From a virus, in the IMG/VR virus record IMGVR_UViG_3300006916_000250, positions 1 through 29,401 of that record: DNA of 29,401 nt; one strand, 5' to 3'. A program made the translations under genes and the position numbers. Numbering within the stretch: position 1 is the stretch's first letter; each line of letters starts with the position of its first letter. Shown piece by piece: positions 11,572 through 19,738 of the stretch. The notes beneath the pieces are model-generated. The model ran no database searches, was not told where the DNA came from, and was given only the letters and a program-made list of their open reading frames with translations.

Positions 11572-12772
11572 GAGTCTAATGCAAAAAGATTTCTATGACG
11601 ATCATAAGGGCAGTAAATGTCCAGATAGATTGTTTAGTAAAGATGTTAGGAAGATTAAGCAAACGCTTGATACAACGATGAACAAGTATGAAAGGGATGT
11701 CTCTTTGACAGAGCTACAAGCATTGTTCTTTTCTAACAACGGCACTATGACATCAGCGAACAGAGCTTCTTACGAGGTTCTGTTCAGCAAGCTGTCTAAA
11801 GAAGACGCTATGAATAACGAGATAGCGAAGGAAGTGCTGTCTAAATTATTTCAACAGATGGTAGGAGAGGAGATTGCCAATCTTGGATTTGACTATGTAA
11901 ACGGAACGAAGACCAACCTAGAACCCCTACGAAACATACTTGACAACTATCAAGATGACTTTACACCTAGCTTCCGCTTTGAGGGAGATGATATAAGTTT
12001 CAATACGTTACTAGAACATCTTAATGTAAAGTATCAGTGGAAGTTTAACATCCCGTCCTTGCGTAGACGAGTTGAAGGACTAAGTGGCGGTCACTTTGTG
12101 ATAGTCGGTGCAAGACCTAACACTGGTAAAACATCTTTTCATGCTAGTCTTATAGCATCAGAGGGTGGCTTTATAGATCAAGGTGCAAAGTGTGTAGTGC
12201 TGTGTAATGAAGAAGCCTATAAGCGAGTCGGTCTGCGGTATCTGTATTGTAAGTCTAAAATGTCTAGCGAAGAAGTTTTAGAGAACAGAGACTTAGCTAT
12301 CAAGAGATACGCTCCTGTAAAAGAGTTACTATCTATCAAGGATGCTACAGATAAACGTATGGATTATGTAGAACAGCTTGCAAAAAGCGTCAAACCTGAT
12401 ATAATAGTTCTCGATATGGGAGATAAGTTTGCAGTGTCAGGTTCAGATAGATCAGATATTTATTTAAAAGAGGCAGCGATTCACGCTAGAAATATAGCAA
12501 AGAAGTACAACTGTGCTATTATATGGATGTCTCAGCTATCAGCAGAGGCTGAAGGTAAGATAAATGTCAATCAATCTATGCTTGAAGGCAGTAAAACTGG
12601 TAAGGCAGCCGAAGCAGATTTGATGTTATTAATTAGTAAGAACCCTGAGATTGAGGGTCAGGACAGTAACGATCCTCAACGTCACATTAGATTGGCTAAA
12701 AACAAACTAACAGGTTGGCATGGCACAGTGCATGTCGAGCTAGATGTAGAGAGAGGTATATATTCAGCATGA
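11549..12772 (+). CDS. Replicative DnaB-like helicase
   Basis: The 407-residue protein carries a RecA-type motor: Walker A GARPNTGKTS (187-196), Walker B DIIVLDMGD (284-292) and a WMSQLSAEAEGK sensor region. GSKTGKAAEADLML and RLAKNKLTGWHG match the DnaB H3/H4 and arginine-finger area. It unwinds the fork 5' to 3' as a hexamer. The N-terminal about 150 residues replace the DnaB N-domain or T7 linker. AAGGAGAG precedes the ATG, and the TGA overlaps the polymerase ATG as ATGA. Confidence 0.9.
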   Translation: MIELALIRSLMQKDFYDDHKGSKCPDRLFSKDVRKIKQTLDTTMNKYERDVSLTELQALFFSNNGTMTSANRASYEVLFSKLSKEDAMNNEIAKEVLSKLFQQMVGEEIANLGFDYVNGTKTNLEPLRNILDNYQDDFTPSFRFEGDDISFNTLLEHLNVKYQWKFNIPSLRRRVEGLSGGHFVIVGARPNTGKTSFHASLIASEGGFIDQGAKCVVLCNEEAYKRVGLRYLYCKSKMSSEEVLENRDLAIKRYAPVKELLSIKDATDKRMDYVEQLAKSVKPDIIVLDMGDKFAVSGSDRSDIYLKEAAIHARNIAKKYNCAIIWMSQLSAEAEGKINVNQSMLEGSKTGKAAEADLMLLISKNPEIEGQDSNDPQRHIRLAKNKLTGWHGTVHVELDVERGIYSA

Positions 12773-14841
12773 AGATTGTACTTGATGTAGAGAATACTAC
12801 AACAAAGAGGGATGGCAAGTTACATCTTGACCCTTTTGAACCTGACAATTCTTTGACACTCGTTGGTGTGTCAGATTATCTTGACAATGATACGACCGTA
12901 TTTGTGTTTGACCACAAAGAAAAGACTATAGAAGATGATGATGCAGACAAAAGATTGCAAAGAGTGCTTGACAACACTACATTATTGATAGGTCACAACC
13001 TACAATATGACCTTCAATGGCTTTGGGCATGTGGTTTTAAGTATGATGGCGAGATTTTTGACACAATGTTAGGTGATTATATACTACAACGTGGTCAGAA
13101 GGGGTCTGTGAGCCTAGAAAACTGTGCAATACGGCACAATTTGGACATGAAGAAGTCAGATACACTAAAAAATTACTTTACCAGAGGGTTTCAGACAGAT
13201 GATATACCTCTTGACGAGCTATCAGAGTATCTAAAGCAGGATCTCAGGGTAACACGAGAGCTTTATTGGAAGTTAATGGACGAATATGCCAAGCCTGAGT
13301 CCCAATCTTTAGTAAATGTTCGTGATATAAACAACGAAGTGTGCAAAACACTAGCAAGAATGTACATGAATGGCTTTGCAGTGGACAAAGATGCTCTTGC
13401 TCACGTTAGAAAAGACTTTGAAGACGAGCTTTTGGATATAGAAAACAGGTTAAATACATTTGTCAAGAAATTAATGGGCGATACACCAATAAATCTCAAC
13501 TCTCCTGAGCAGGTTAGTCAAGTTATCTACTCTAGAATACTACATGATAAGAAAAAGTGGGCGGTTGCCTTTGATCATGCTGACACAAAAGAAGAATTTA
13601 GAAAGGCTGTCAAGGAAAATAGTTCTATGATGGTAAAAACTAAGGCTAGTGTATGTAAAACGTGCAATGGTGAGGGTAAAATACGCAAGATAAAGAAGGA
13701 TGGGACTCCATTTGCCAAGCCTAGTCGCTGTGTAGACTGCGATACGAGAGGTTATAAGCTTACAAAACTAAAAGAAATGGCAGGTCTTGGCTTCTTTCCC
13801 CCATCAAAGACATGGGTTAGTGCCAATGGTTTCTCTACAAGCAAGGGTAATCTAGAAGGTCTTATAAATATAGCTAAGGCAAAGGATCTTACCTACGCAG
13901 AATCATTCTTGTCAGATCTCAAGAGACAGAGTGCTGTGTCTAGTTATCTCTCTGCGTTTGTTGAGGGGATAACAATACATACAAAGAGCGACAATAGGCT
14001 ACACGTAAAGCTACTACAGCACAGAACTGCCACTGGTAGATTTAGCGGAGCAGATCCTAACATGCAGAATATGCCAAGGGGCGGTACGTTTCCTGTTAAG
14101 AAAGTATTTGTGTCTCGTTGGAACTGTGATCAGTTTGGCATGAAGGGTAAGATACTAGAAGCAGACTTTGCACAGCTAGAATTTAGAGTGGCAGCACTTC
14201 TGTCGCAGGATAAAGTTGCAATGCAAGAAGTATCTACAGGTTTTGATGTTCACTCCTACACGGCTAAAATTATCTCTGAGGCAGGTCAACCTACCACTAG
14301 GCAAGAAGCTAAGGCACACACCTTTGCACCCCTCTATGGAGCTACAGGGTTCGGTAGAACGAAAGCTGAGGCTGAGTATTACACACACTTTATGAGCAAG
14401 TACAAAGGTATAGCTAAATGGCACAAGAAGTTAGGTGACGAGGCTATAAATCTTGGCAGAGTGAAGATACCATCAGGTAGACAGTATGCTTTTCCTGATG
14501 TAGAGAGAAGAGCAAGTGGTGCGCCTACGCACTTCACCATGATAAAGAACTATCCTGTGCAAGGCTTTGCCACTGGTGATATAGTTCCTATAGTTTTATT
14601 AGAGATAGAGAAGCTATTGAAGATAGATAATTTAAAGAGTATGTTAGTAAATAGTGTGCATGATTCTGTAGTGTTGGATGTCCATCCTGCAGAAGTTGAC
14701 AAGGTGCTGAACATAATACGACAAGTTAATAAGAACCTAAAGATTATAATAGAAAGTCATTACGATATAGATGTAAATGTACCAATGTTATTAGAATCAA
14801 AAATAGGTGATAATTGGCTTGACGTAGCAGATGTTCAGTGA
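12769..14841 (+). CDS. polA: Family A DNA polymerase with DnaJ-type zinc finger (HMO-2011 type)
   Basis: The start is ATG 12769, coupled to the helicase by ATGA (690 residues). The proofreading domain is intact: Asp6 and Glu8 (LDVEN), Asp81 (GHNLQYD) and Asp158 (YLKQD). Two CxxC knuckles follow, CKTCNGEGK (Cys296, 299) and CVDCDTRGY (Cys321, 324), a partial DnaJ central domain. Polymerase motif A is LEADFAQLEFR (Asp466), motif B is RQEAKAHTFAPLYG (Arg511, Lys515, Phe519, Tyr523) and motif C is VHDSVVLD (His631, Asp632). Ser633 stands where Pol I has Glu, and Phe519 equals residue 762 of E. coli Pol I. It replicates the phage genome. The finger is the hallmark that ties the window to HMO-2011-type phages. 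Confidence 0.95.
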   Translation: MKIVLDVENTTTKRDGKLHLDPFEPDNSLTLVGVSDYLDNDTTVFVFDHKEKTIEDDDADKRLQRVLDNTTLLIGHNLQYDLQWLWACGFKYDGEIFDTMLGDYILQRGQKGSVSLENCAIRHNLDMKKSDTLKNYFTRGFQTDDIPLDELSEYLKQDLRVTRELYWKLMDEYAKPESQSLVNVRDINNEVCKTLARMYMNGFAVDKDALAHVRKDFEDELLDIENRLNTFVKKLMGDTPINLNSPEQVSQVIYSRILHDKKKWAVAFDHADTKEEFRKAVKENSSMMVKTKASVCKTCNGEGKIRKIKKDGTPFAKPSRCVDCDTRGYKLTKLKEMAGLGFFPPSKTWVSANGFSTSKGNLEGLINIAKAKDLTYAESFLSDLKRQSAVSSYLSAFVEGITIHTKSDNRLHVKLLQHRTATGRFSGADPNMQNMPRGGTFPVKKVFVSRWNCDQFGMKGKILEADFAQLEFRVAALLSQDKVAMQEVSTGFDVHSYTAKIISEAGQPTTRQEAKAHTFAPLYGATGFGRTKAEAEYYTHFMSKYKGIAKWHKKLGDEAINLGRVKIPSGRQYAFPDVERRASGAPTHFTMIKNYPVQGFATGDIVPIVLLEIEKLLKIDNLKSMLVNSVHDSVVLDVHPAEVDKVLNIIRQVNKNLKIIIESHYDIDVNVPMLLESKIGDNWLDVADVQ

Positions 14842-14847
14842 TATAAT
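14819..14847 (+). promoter_or_regulatory. Internal sigma-70 promoter before the putative SSB gene
   Basis: TTGACG (14819-14824), a 17-bp spacer and perfect TATAAT (14842-14847) overlap the last codons of the polymerase gene. The start would fall near 14854, 22 nt before ATG 14876. The gap also holds the strong ribosome site TAGGAGAA. It is the only clear intergenic gap between 9.3 and 19.7 kb. Confidence 0.75.
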
Positions 14848-14875
14848 TCACTTTCTTATTTAGGAGAAAATATAT

Positions 14876-15757
14876 ATGGAAAATGGTTTAGCAATAATTG
14901 GAAAATCTAGTGCTGATTTAGCAGAGTTGATGGGTATGTCAAATCTACCTGCTCGTTCTACCTCAGCACTGGCAGAGATTAAACAGGTTCATCAGAACGT
15001 AATGGGTACAAAGAAGGTGGATGGTGAGATGATGGAAGTTGCCATTGTTAAGGCAGGTGCTTTCTCAGTAGTGTTCCCTGATGAATCTGTTTATTACAGT
15101 GACAAGATAACTATACGACCTTTCATGCAACGCTTTCAGTTTCAGCGATACGATAAAAACTATCAAAGACCTGATGGCGGTGAAGGTAGAATGTTACGCA
15201 CTGTTATGGCAACGTCCTTGAATGGGGACTTAAAGGATAACTATGGTGGGTTCAACTGTGGAAGACCATCAGGTTACGTCAAAGACTTTGACTCGTTGCC
15301 ACAAGAGACACAAGACCTTATGAGAAGCACCGACAGGTTCAAGATCATATTTGGTTTGTGTACACTCGACAGCCCAAAGGATGCTGAGGGTAAACCAACT
15401 GAAGTAAAGGAGTTTCCTTTCTTAATGAGAATAAAAAACCGTGACAGTTTTAAGGCTATGACTGACTTGTTTTCTCAGATACAAAGAAAGAATAGACTTC
15501 CTATTCAACATTTAGTTCACATGTCGTCACAAGTAAAGAGTATACCTAGTGGTGCTACCTACGCTGTTATGAAACCGTATCTAGGTGAGTTAGTAGAGAT
15601 TAATACTGACGATCAGGAGACACTAAATAATTTTGTCGAGTGGGTTGAGTCTATGAACTCTATCACATTAAGTAAATGGGAGGAGCATCATCGTCCTGAC
15701 GAGTTGTCAGGAGACGAAGAAGAGATTGCTTCTGAGATTATTGAGATAGAGGAGTAG
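14876..15757 (+). CDS. Putative single-stranded DNA-binding protein
   Basis: The 293-residue protein shows no motif I know for certain. It has many beta-type segments rich in aromatics and basic residues (ITIRPFMQRFQFQRYDKN, about 79-96; PFLMRIKNRDSFKAMTDLF, about 185-203). It ends in a strongly acidic tail (DELSGDEEE to EIIEIEE). That tail, its place between polymerase and exonuclease (where T7 has gp2.5) and its own strong promoter and ribosome site all suit an abundant SSB. The call is inference; a structural or recombination mediator is an alternative. The exonuclease starts 2 nt after its stop. Confidence 0.6.
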   Translation: MENGLAIIGKSSADLAELMGMSNLPARSTSALAEIKQVHQNVMGTKKVDGEMMEVAIVKAGAFSVVFPDESVYYSDKITIRPFMQRFQFQRYDKNYQRPDGGEGRMLRTVMATSLNGDLKDNYGGFNCGRPSGYVKDFDSLPQETQDLMRSTDRFKIIFGLCTLDSPKDAEGKPTEVKEFPFLMRIKNRDSFKAMTDLFSQIQRKNRLPIQHLVHMSSQVKSIPSGATYAVMKPYLGELVEINTDDQETLNNFVEWVESMNSITLSKWEEHHRPDELSGDEEEIASEIIEIEE

Positions 15758-15759
15758 GC

Positions 15760-16626
15760 ATGAACCATCCTGCAGAGTTGGCGGTACACTCCTTCTTACA
15801 GAAAGTCATGCTAGGCGAAGCTAGTGTTGACGGTGCTATTCTTGACCTCGTAGCTAAAGATGTAAGAGATTCATTAGACCGCCAGTTCTCAGGGGGGAAG
15901 AGAGAATTTAAGTTGAGGATGTCCAACATAGGACGTAAGAGATGTCAGCTTTGGTTTGATAAGAACTCTCCTGAGGATAAGTTACCCAACTCCCCTTTCT
16001 TCATTATCAATATGATTCTAGGTGATATTGTAGAAGCGGTGTTTAAAGGATTGCTACGAGCGTCTGATGTAAAGTTTGACGACAGTGATAAGGTCACACT
16101 AAAACTTAGCGACAGTGAAGTTGATGGATCGTATGACATGGTTATGAATGGTAAGGTTGACGATGTAAAGTCAGCCTCTCCTTGGTCTTACGAAAACAAG
16201 TTTACAGATTTTGCTACACTAAGTGGTAAGGATAGCTTTGGCTATGTTGCACAATTAGTTGGTTATGCCAAAGCCAAGGGTGTTCCTGTTGGGGGTTGGT
16301 GGGTAATCAACAAAGCTAATGGTAACTTCAAGTATGTGAGTGCTGAGGATGTAGATATGGATGCTGAACTCAAGAAGATACAAGAGACAGTAACTTACAT
16401 TAATAATGGCGGTGCGTTTGAAAGATGCTATGAACCTATAGAGGAAACATACTATGGCAAGCCTAGTGGTAATATGAAACTAGGAGTAGAATGTGGCTTG
16501 TGTAATTACAGAGAGAAATGTTGGGAAAACTTACAAGTCTTACCTTCTAAAGTATCTAAGTCAGCTAACCCACCTTTAGTAAACTACGTGTATCTTAGCA
16601 ATGCCCAAGATACAGTACAGGAGTAG
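15760..16626 (+). CDS. PD-(D/E)XK exonuclease with Fe-S-type Cys set (Cas4/RecB-like)
   Basis: In this 288-residue protein the nuclease core is visible as GSYDMVM (Asp126), DDVKS (Asp135 and Lys137, the D-x-K half) and YVAQLVGYA (Gln165). Cys62 (KRCQLW) together with Cys245, 248 and 254 (ECGLCNYREKC) matches the four ligands of the Fe-S cluster in Cas4/AddB-type nucleases. It likely degrades or processes double-stranded DNA ends, replacing T7 gp6 for host DNA recycling and recombination. GAGGAGTAGG precedes the ATG, and its end overlaps the endonuclease gene by 26 nt. Confidence 0.85.
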   Translation: MNHPAELAVHSFLQKVMLGEASVDGAILDLVAKDVRDSLDRQFSGGKREFKLRMSNIGRKRCQLWFDKNSPEDKLPNSPFFIINMILGDIVEAVFKGLLRASDVKFDDSDKVTLKLSDSEVDGSYDMVMNGKVDDVKSASPWSYENKFTDFATLSGKDSFGYVAQLVGYAKAKGVPVGGWWVINKANGNFKYVSAEDVDMDAELKKIQETVTYINNGGAFERCYEPIEETYYGKPSGNMKLGVECGLCNYREKCWENLQVLPSKVSKSANPPLVNYVYLSNAQDTVQE

Positions 16627-17011
16627 GTTTGAAGAGGACGTAGCAAAGTTATTACGTTCTCAAAAGCAAAGGATTAGATATGAAAAACTATCAGTCAAAT
16701 ACGCAGTGCAAATGTTTCGCTTGTATAAGCCTGACTTTATTCTTAACAATGGTATTATTATCGAAGCAAAAGGATGGTTTAAACCAACTGATAGAGTGAA
16801 GCATTTGTTAGTGCAAGAGCAGTACCCTGATCTGGACATCAGGTTTTTATTTCAAAACGCATACAACAAGATTCATAAAAATTCTAAGACACGCTACTGC
16901 GATTGGTGTGATAAGTATGGGTTTCTATGGACAGATAAGGAGATACCAAAAAAGTGGTTGACAGAAAAGAAAAAGAAGATACAACTAGGTGTACTGAACA
17001 AGTGGACTTAG
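16601..17011 (+). CDS. T7 endonuclease I homologue (Holliday junction resolvase)
   Basis: The 136-residue protein fits the gp3 fold of T7. Glu11/12 and Glu28 lie in the N-terminal helix and strand, followed by Asp45 (YKPDFILNN), Glu55 and Lys57 (IIIEAKGWF), with the same D-x9-E-x-K spacing as T7 Asp55, Glu65 and Lys67. A downstream CDWC (about 99-102) adds a possible zinc pair. It resolves branched replication intermediates and helps degrade host DNA. Located next to the exonuclease, as nuclease genes cluster in T7-like phages. Confidence 0.9.
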   Translation: MPKIQYRSRFEEDVAKLLRSQKQRIRYEKLSVKYAVQMFRLYKPDFILNNGIIIEAKGWFKPTDRVKHLLVQEQYPDLDIRFLFQNAYNKIHKNSKTRYCDWCDKYGFLWTDKEIPKKWLTEKKKKIQLGVLNKWT

Positions 17012-17226
17012 TGAATAGTCCACCTCATTACAATAACGGTGGGGTGGAATGTATAGACTATATTGAGCAACAACTAGGTAAAGAATTTGCTTTTTATTGT
17101 CAAGGTAATGTGATAAAATACATACATAGATGGCGATATAAAGGTAATGGTAGTGAAGATCTTAGAAAGGCGCAATGGTATTTAAGTAGAATGATAACGA
17201 GTTTGGAGAGGAGCAATGAAATTTAA
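16954..17226 (+). CDS. DUF3310 protein
   Basis: The domain starts at VNSPPHYNNGGVECIDYIE and continues with FYCQGNVIKYIHRWRYKG and DLRKAQWYL, the full DUF3310 (SaV-like) signature. Its function is unknown, though it is very common in phage replication modules. The start is uncertain. GTG 16954 has AAGGAG about 11 nt upstream and gives 90 residues. A second GTG at 17011-17013, overlapping the previous TAG, would start exactly at the domain. It overlaps the next gene by 11 nt. Confidence 0.85.
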   Translation: MVDRKEKEDTTRCTEQVDLVNSPPHYNNGGVECIDYIEQQLGKEFAFYCQGNVIKYIHRWRYKGNGSEDLRKAQWYLSRMITSLERSNEI

Positions 17227-17395
17227 GATTGTAGCAGAGGTGGAGATAGACGATGAGTCTAGTCATCTGCCTGTCACTTGCGATGCAGAGAGTAAGAAGA
17301 GAGAGGGAGAGAAAGTAATGTCGGATATAATTAAAGATCTCCTCTACGATATGGACGATATAGAAATATTACAGATGAAGGTAACAAAAGTATGA
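17216..17395 (+). CDS. Hypothetical 59-residue acidic protein
   Basis: ATG 17216 follows GGAGAGGAGC and the TGA overlaps the RNR ATG as ATGA at 17392-17395. The product begins with a beta strand (MKFKIVAEVEID) and ends with an acidic helix (SDIIKDLLYDMDDIEIL). Its position directly before RNR, with translational coupling, may mean it is co-expressed with nucleotide metabolism. No family was recognised. Confidence 0.65.
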   Translation: MKFKIVAEVEIDDESSHLPVTCDAESKKREGEKVMSDIIKDLLYDMDDIEILQMKVTKV

Positions 17396-19275
17396 ATGAT
17401 TATCAAAAATTTATAGCCGTATCTAGATATGCAAGATGGCTACCAAACGAGAACAGAAGAGAAACATGGGAAGAAACAGTCAACAGATACGTTGACTTTA
17501 TGTCGTTGAAGGTTAAGGGACATTTACCTGTACAGCAAATAAAAGATGCTATAACTAAATTAGAAGTTATGCCTTCTATGAGAGCGTTGATGACAGCAGG
17601 TCTTGCCCTTGAGAGAGACAACACTGCAGGATATAACTGTAGTTATCTTCCTGTTGACGATCCTAAGTCTTTTGATGAAGCTATGTATATACTTCTATGT
17701 GGTACAGGTGTAGGCTTTTCTGTAGAGAGGCAGTACGTAAGTAAATTACCAGACATACCTGAGCATATGGAAGAGGTTGATACTGTTATAAAAGTACAAG
17801 ACAGCAAAGAGGGATGGGCAAAGGCATTACGTAAACTAATAGGACACCTGTATATGGGTGAAGTACCAACATGGGACACATCTGCCATTAGACCTGCAGG
17901 AGCTAGGTTAAAGATATTCGGAGGTAGAGCGTCAGGACCTGCACCGCTAGTAGACTTGTTTAGGTTTACTGTATCTTTATTTAAGCACAACGCAGGACGT
18001 AAGCTGTCTAGCTATGACTGTCATAATCTAATGTGTAAGGTTGGGGAAGTTGTTGTGTCAGGTGGTGTGCGTAGATCTGCTATGATAAGTTTGTCTAACC
18101 TATCTGATGGACGTATGCGACATGCTAAGTCTGGACAATGGTGGGAAACAGCACCACAAATGGCACTTGCTAATAACTCTGTATGCTACACAGACAAGCC
18201 TGATGGAGAGACATTCCTGAGAGAATGGACATCTCTTGTCGAGTCTAAGTCAGGAGAGCGTGGTATATTTAATAGAATATCTGCAAAGGAACAAGCAAAG
18301 AAGTTTGGTAGACGAGATGCTGACTATGAGTTTGGCACTAATCCTTGCAGTGAAATAATACTTAGACCCTATCAGTTCTGTAACTTAACTGAAGTTGTGA
18401 TACGAGAGAAAGATAAGTTTGAAGATCTGAAGAGGAAGGTAATGCTTGCGACTATACTTGGTACGGCACAATCTACCTTGACTAAGTTCCCTTATCTACG
18501 TAAGGTATGGAAAGATAACACAGAGGAAGAAAGACTACTTGGTGTTAGCCTTACAGGGATAATGGATAACGAACTAACGAGTGGAAAGAAACATGGACTG
18601 GATAAGACGCTTGAATCCCTACGGCAGGTTGCCGTTGAAACAAACAAAGAATGGGCAACAATCTTTGGAATCCCCCAAAGCACAGCCATCACCTGCGTTA
18701 AACCCAGTGGGACAGTATCACAGCTTGTGGACTCAAGCAGTGGTATCCACCCTCGTCATAGCAGTTATTATATTCGTACCGTTAGGGGCGATAATAAAGA
18801 TCCTCTTACTAACTTCATGGTAGACAGTGGTGTTCCTAGTGAACCTGATGTAATGAAGCCTGATACCAACATGGTGTTTAGCTTTCCTATGAAGTCACCT
18901 CGTAAATCAGTTATGAGAGACGATATGACAGCCATAGAACAGCTACAGACATGGCTCACATACCAAAGACATTGGTGTGAACACAAGCCGTCAGTAACCA
19001 TTTCTGTACGAGATGACGAGTGGATGGAAGTAGGAGCATTTGTCTTCAAACACTTTGACGAAATGTCAGGTGTATCTTTCTTACCACACTCCGACCATAC
19101 TTACCAACAAGCACCCTATCAAGAGTGTACAGAAGCTGTATACAATGAGTTTCGCAGTAAGTTCGGACATATAGATTGGGATAAATTCCAAAGTTATGAA
19201 AACGAGGATAACACACATTCCTCACAAACCCTTGCATGTTCTGGCGATTCATGTGAAATAGTGGATCTTACATGA
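17392..19275 (+). CDS. nrdJ: Class II (B12-dependent) ribonucleotide reductase, monomeric
   Basis: The 627-residue enzyme reduces ribonucleoside triphosphates to deoxy forms, using adenosylcobalamin to make the radical. It has the active-site NPCSEI (Asn317, Cys319, Glu321). Cys83 (YNCSY) and Cys330 (FCNLTE) form the reducible pair, PSGTVSQLVDSSSGIHPRHS is a late loop, and Cys616 and Cys621 make the C-terminal shuttle (CSGDSC). It matches the Lactobacillus leichmannii-type monomer but is about 110 residues shorter than that enzyme. No small subunit or activase gene is near, as expected for class II. It needs host or environmental cobalamin. Confidence 0.92.
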   Translation: MNDYQKFIAVSRYARWLPNENRRETWEETVNRYVDFMSLKVKGHLPVQQIKDAITKLEVMPSMRALMTAGLALERDNTAGYNCSYLPVDDPKSFDEAMYILLCGTGVGFSVERQYVSKLPDIPEHMEEVDTVIKVQDSKEGWAKALRKLIGHLYMGEVPTWDTSAIRPAGARLKIFGGRASGPAPLVDLFRFTVSLFKHNAGRKLSSYDCHNLMCKVGEVVVSGGVRRSAMISLSNLSDGRMRHAKSGQWWETAPQMALANNSVCYTDKPDGETFLREWTSLVESKSGERGIFNRISAKEQAKKFGRRDADYEFGTNPCSEIILRPYQFCNLTEVVIREKDKFEDLKRKVMLATILGTAQSTLTKFPYLRKVWKDNTEEERLLGVSLTGIMDNELTSGKKHGLDKTLESLRQVAVETNKEWATIFGIPQSTAITCVKPSGTVSQLVDSSSGIHPRHSSYYIRTVRGDNKDPLTNFMVDSGVPSEPDVMKPDTNMVFSFPMKSPRKSVMRDDMTAIEQLQTWLTYQRHWCEHKPSVTISVRDDEWMEVGAFVFKHFDEMSGVSFLPHSDHTYQQAPYQECTEAVYNEFRSKFGHIDWDKFQSYENEDNTHSSQTLACSGDSCEIVDLT

Positions 19276-19496
19276 AGCCATATGAACAAGGATACAGCAC
19301 CTTTGTTAGAGGTAAGTTCTCTGAGGGGACAAAGATGCTGAGAGGTAACCCATTTCACCTCGGAAGTGTAGCTTTTAAAGAATGGGAAAGAGGCTTCAAT
19401 GCCGCTTATTATCGCAACTTGGGGAGGCGACATGACTTCAGCGAGGAGAGAAGCAGAAAAAGCTTTCAAAAAAACGGAGGTAAATATGGAAGATAA
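19272..19496 (+). CDS. Ribosome modulation factor-like protein
   Basis: The 74-residue product has YEQGYSTFVRGKFSEG then GNPF and EWERGFNAAYYRN. These match the 'GY.a...G......NP......W..GF..A' spacing of the RMF family, which dimerises and silences ribosomes in bacteria. The C-terminus is basic (RSRKSFQKNGGKYGR). The ATG overlaps the RNR stop as ATGA. Phage RMF-like proteins might tune host translation. The call rests on pattern spacing, so it is moderate. Confidence 0.55.
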   Translation: MKPYEQGYSTFVRGKFSEGTKMLRGNPFHLGSVAFKEWERGFNAAYYRNLGRRHDFSEERSRKSFQKNGGKYGR

Positions 19497-19725
19497 AATT
19501 AGTCTAGAAGATATGGCAAAAGAAATTGAAGAGTTGGATACACAACTCAGAGATATGAAAAAAGCCTATCGTGAAAAGCGTATGTCAGGTTTGAAATCTG
19601 CTATGGAGGCACGTAAATCTGCAGATGAAGCAGTACGTGACGAGCTTAGAGCGTTAGGTGTTTCAGGCTATTCATCTTCATGGTCTAGTTTAGATCCACA
19701 TAAACTCTATACCAAATGGTATTAA
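19486..19725 (+). CDS. Coiled-coil protein, last gene of the rightward operon
   Basis: I choose ATG 19486 because GGAGGTAAAT is a near-perfect ribosome site; an in-frame ATG at 19432 is weaker. The 79-residue product has a long charged helix (ISLEDMAKEIEELDTQLRDMKKAYREKRM, residues about 5-33, in two stretches) and a Ser-rich end. The shape recalls small oligomeric DNA-binding or H-NS-like helices, but no signature is visible. It overlaps the RMF-like gene by 11 nt. Confidence 0.7.
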   Translation: MEDKISLEDMAKEIEELDTQLRDMKKAYREKRMSGLKSAMEARKSADEAVRDELRALGVSGYSSSWSSLDPHKLYTKWY

Positions 19726-19738
19726 TCTAGAGTATTAC

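Noticed and set aside
12715-12768. Upstream extension of the polymerase frame
   Set aside because: It runs through the helicase end. ATG 12769 with the ATGA overlap puts the exonuclease motif LDVEN at the proper N-terminal distance.
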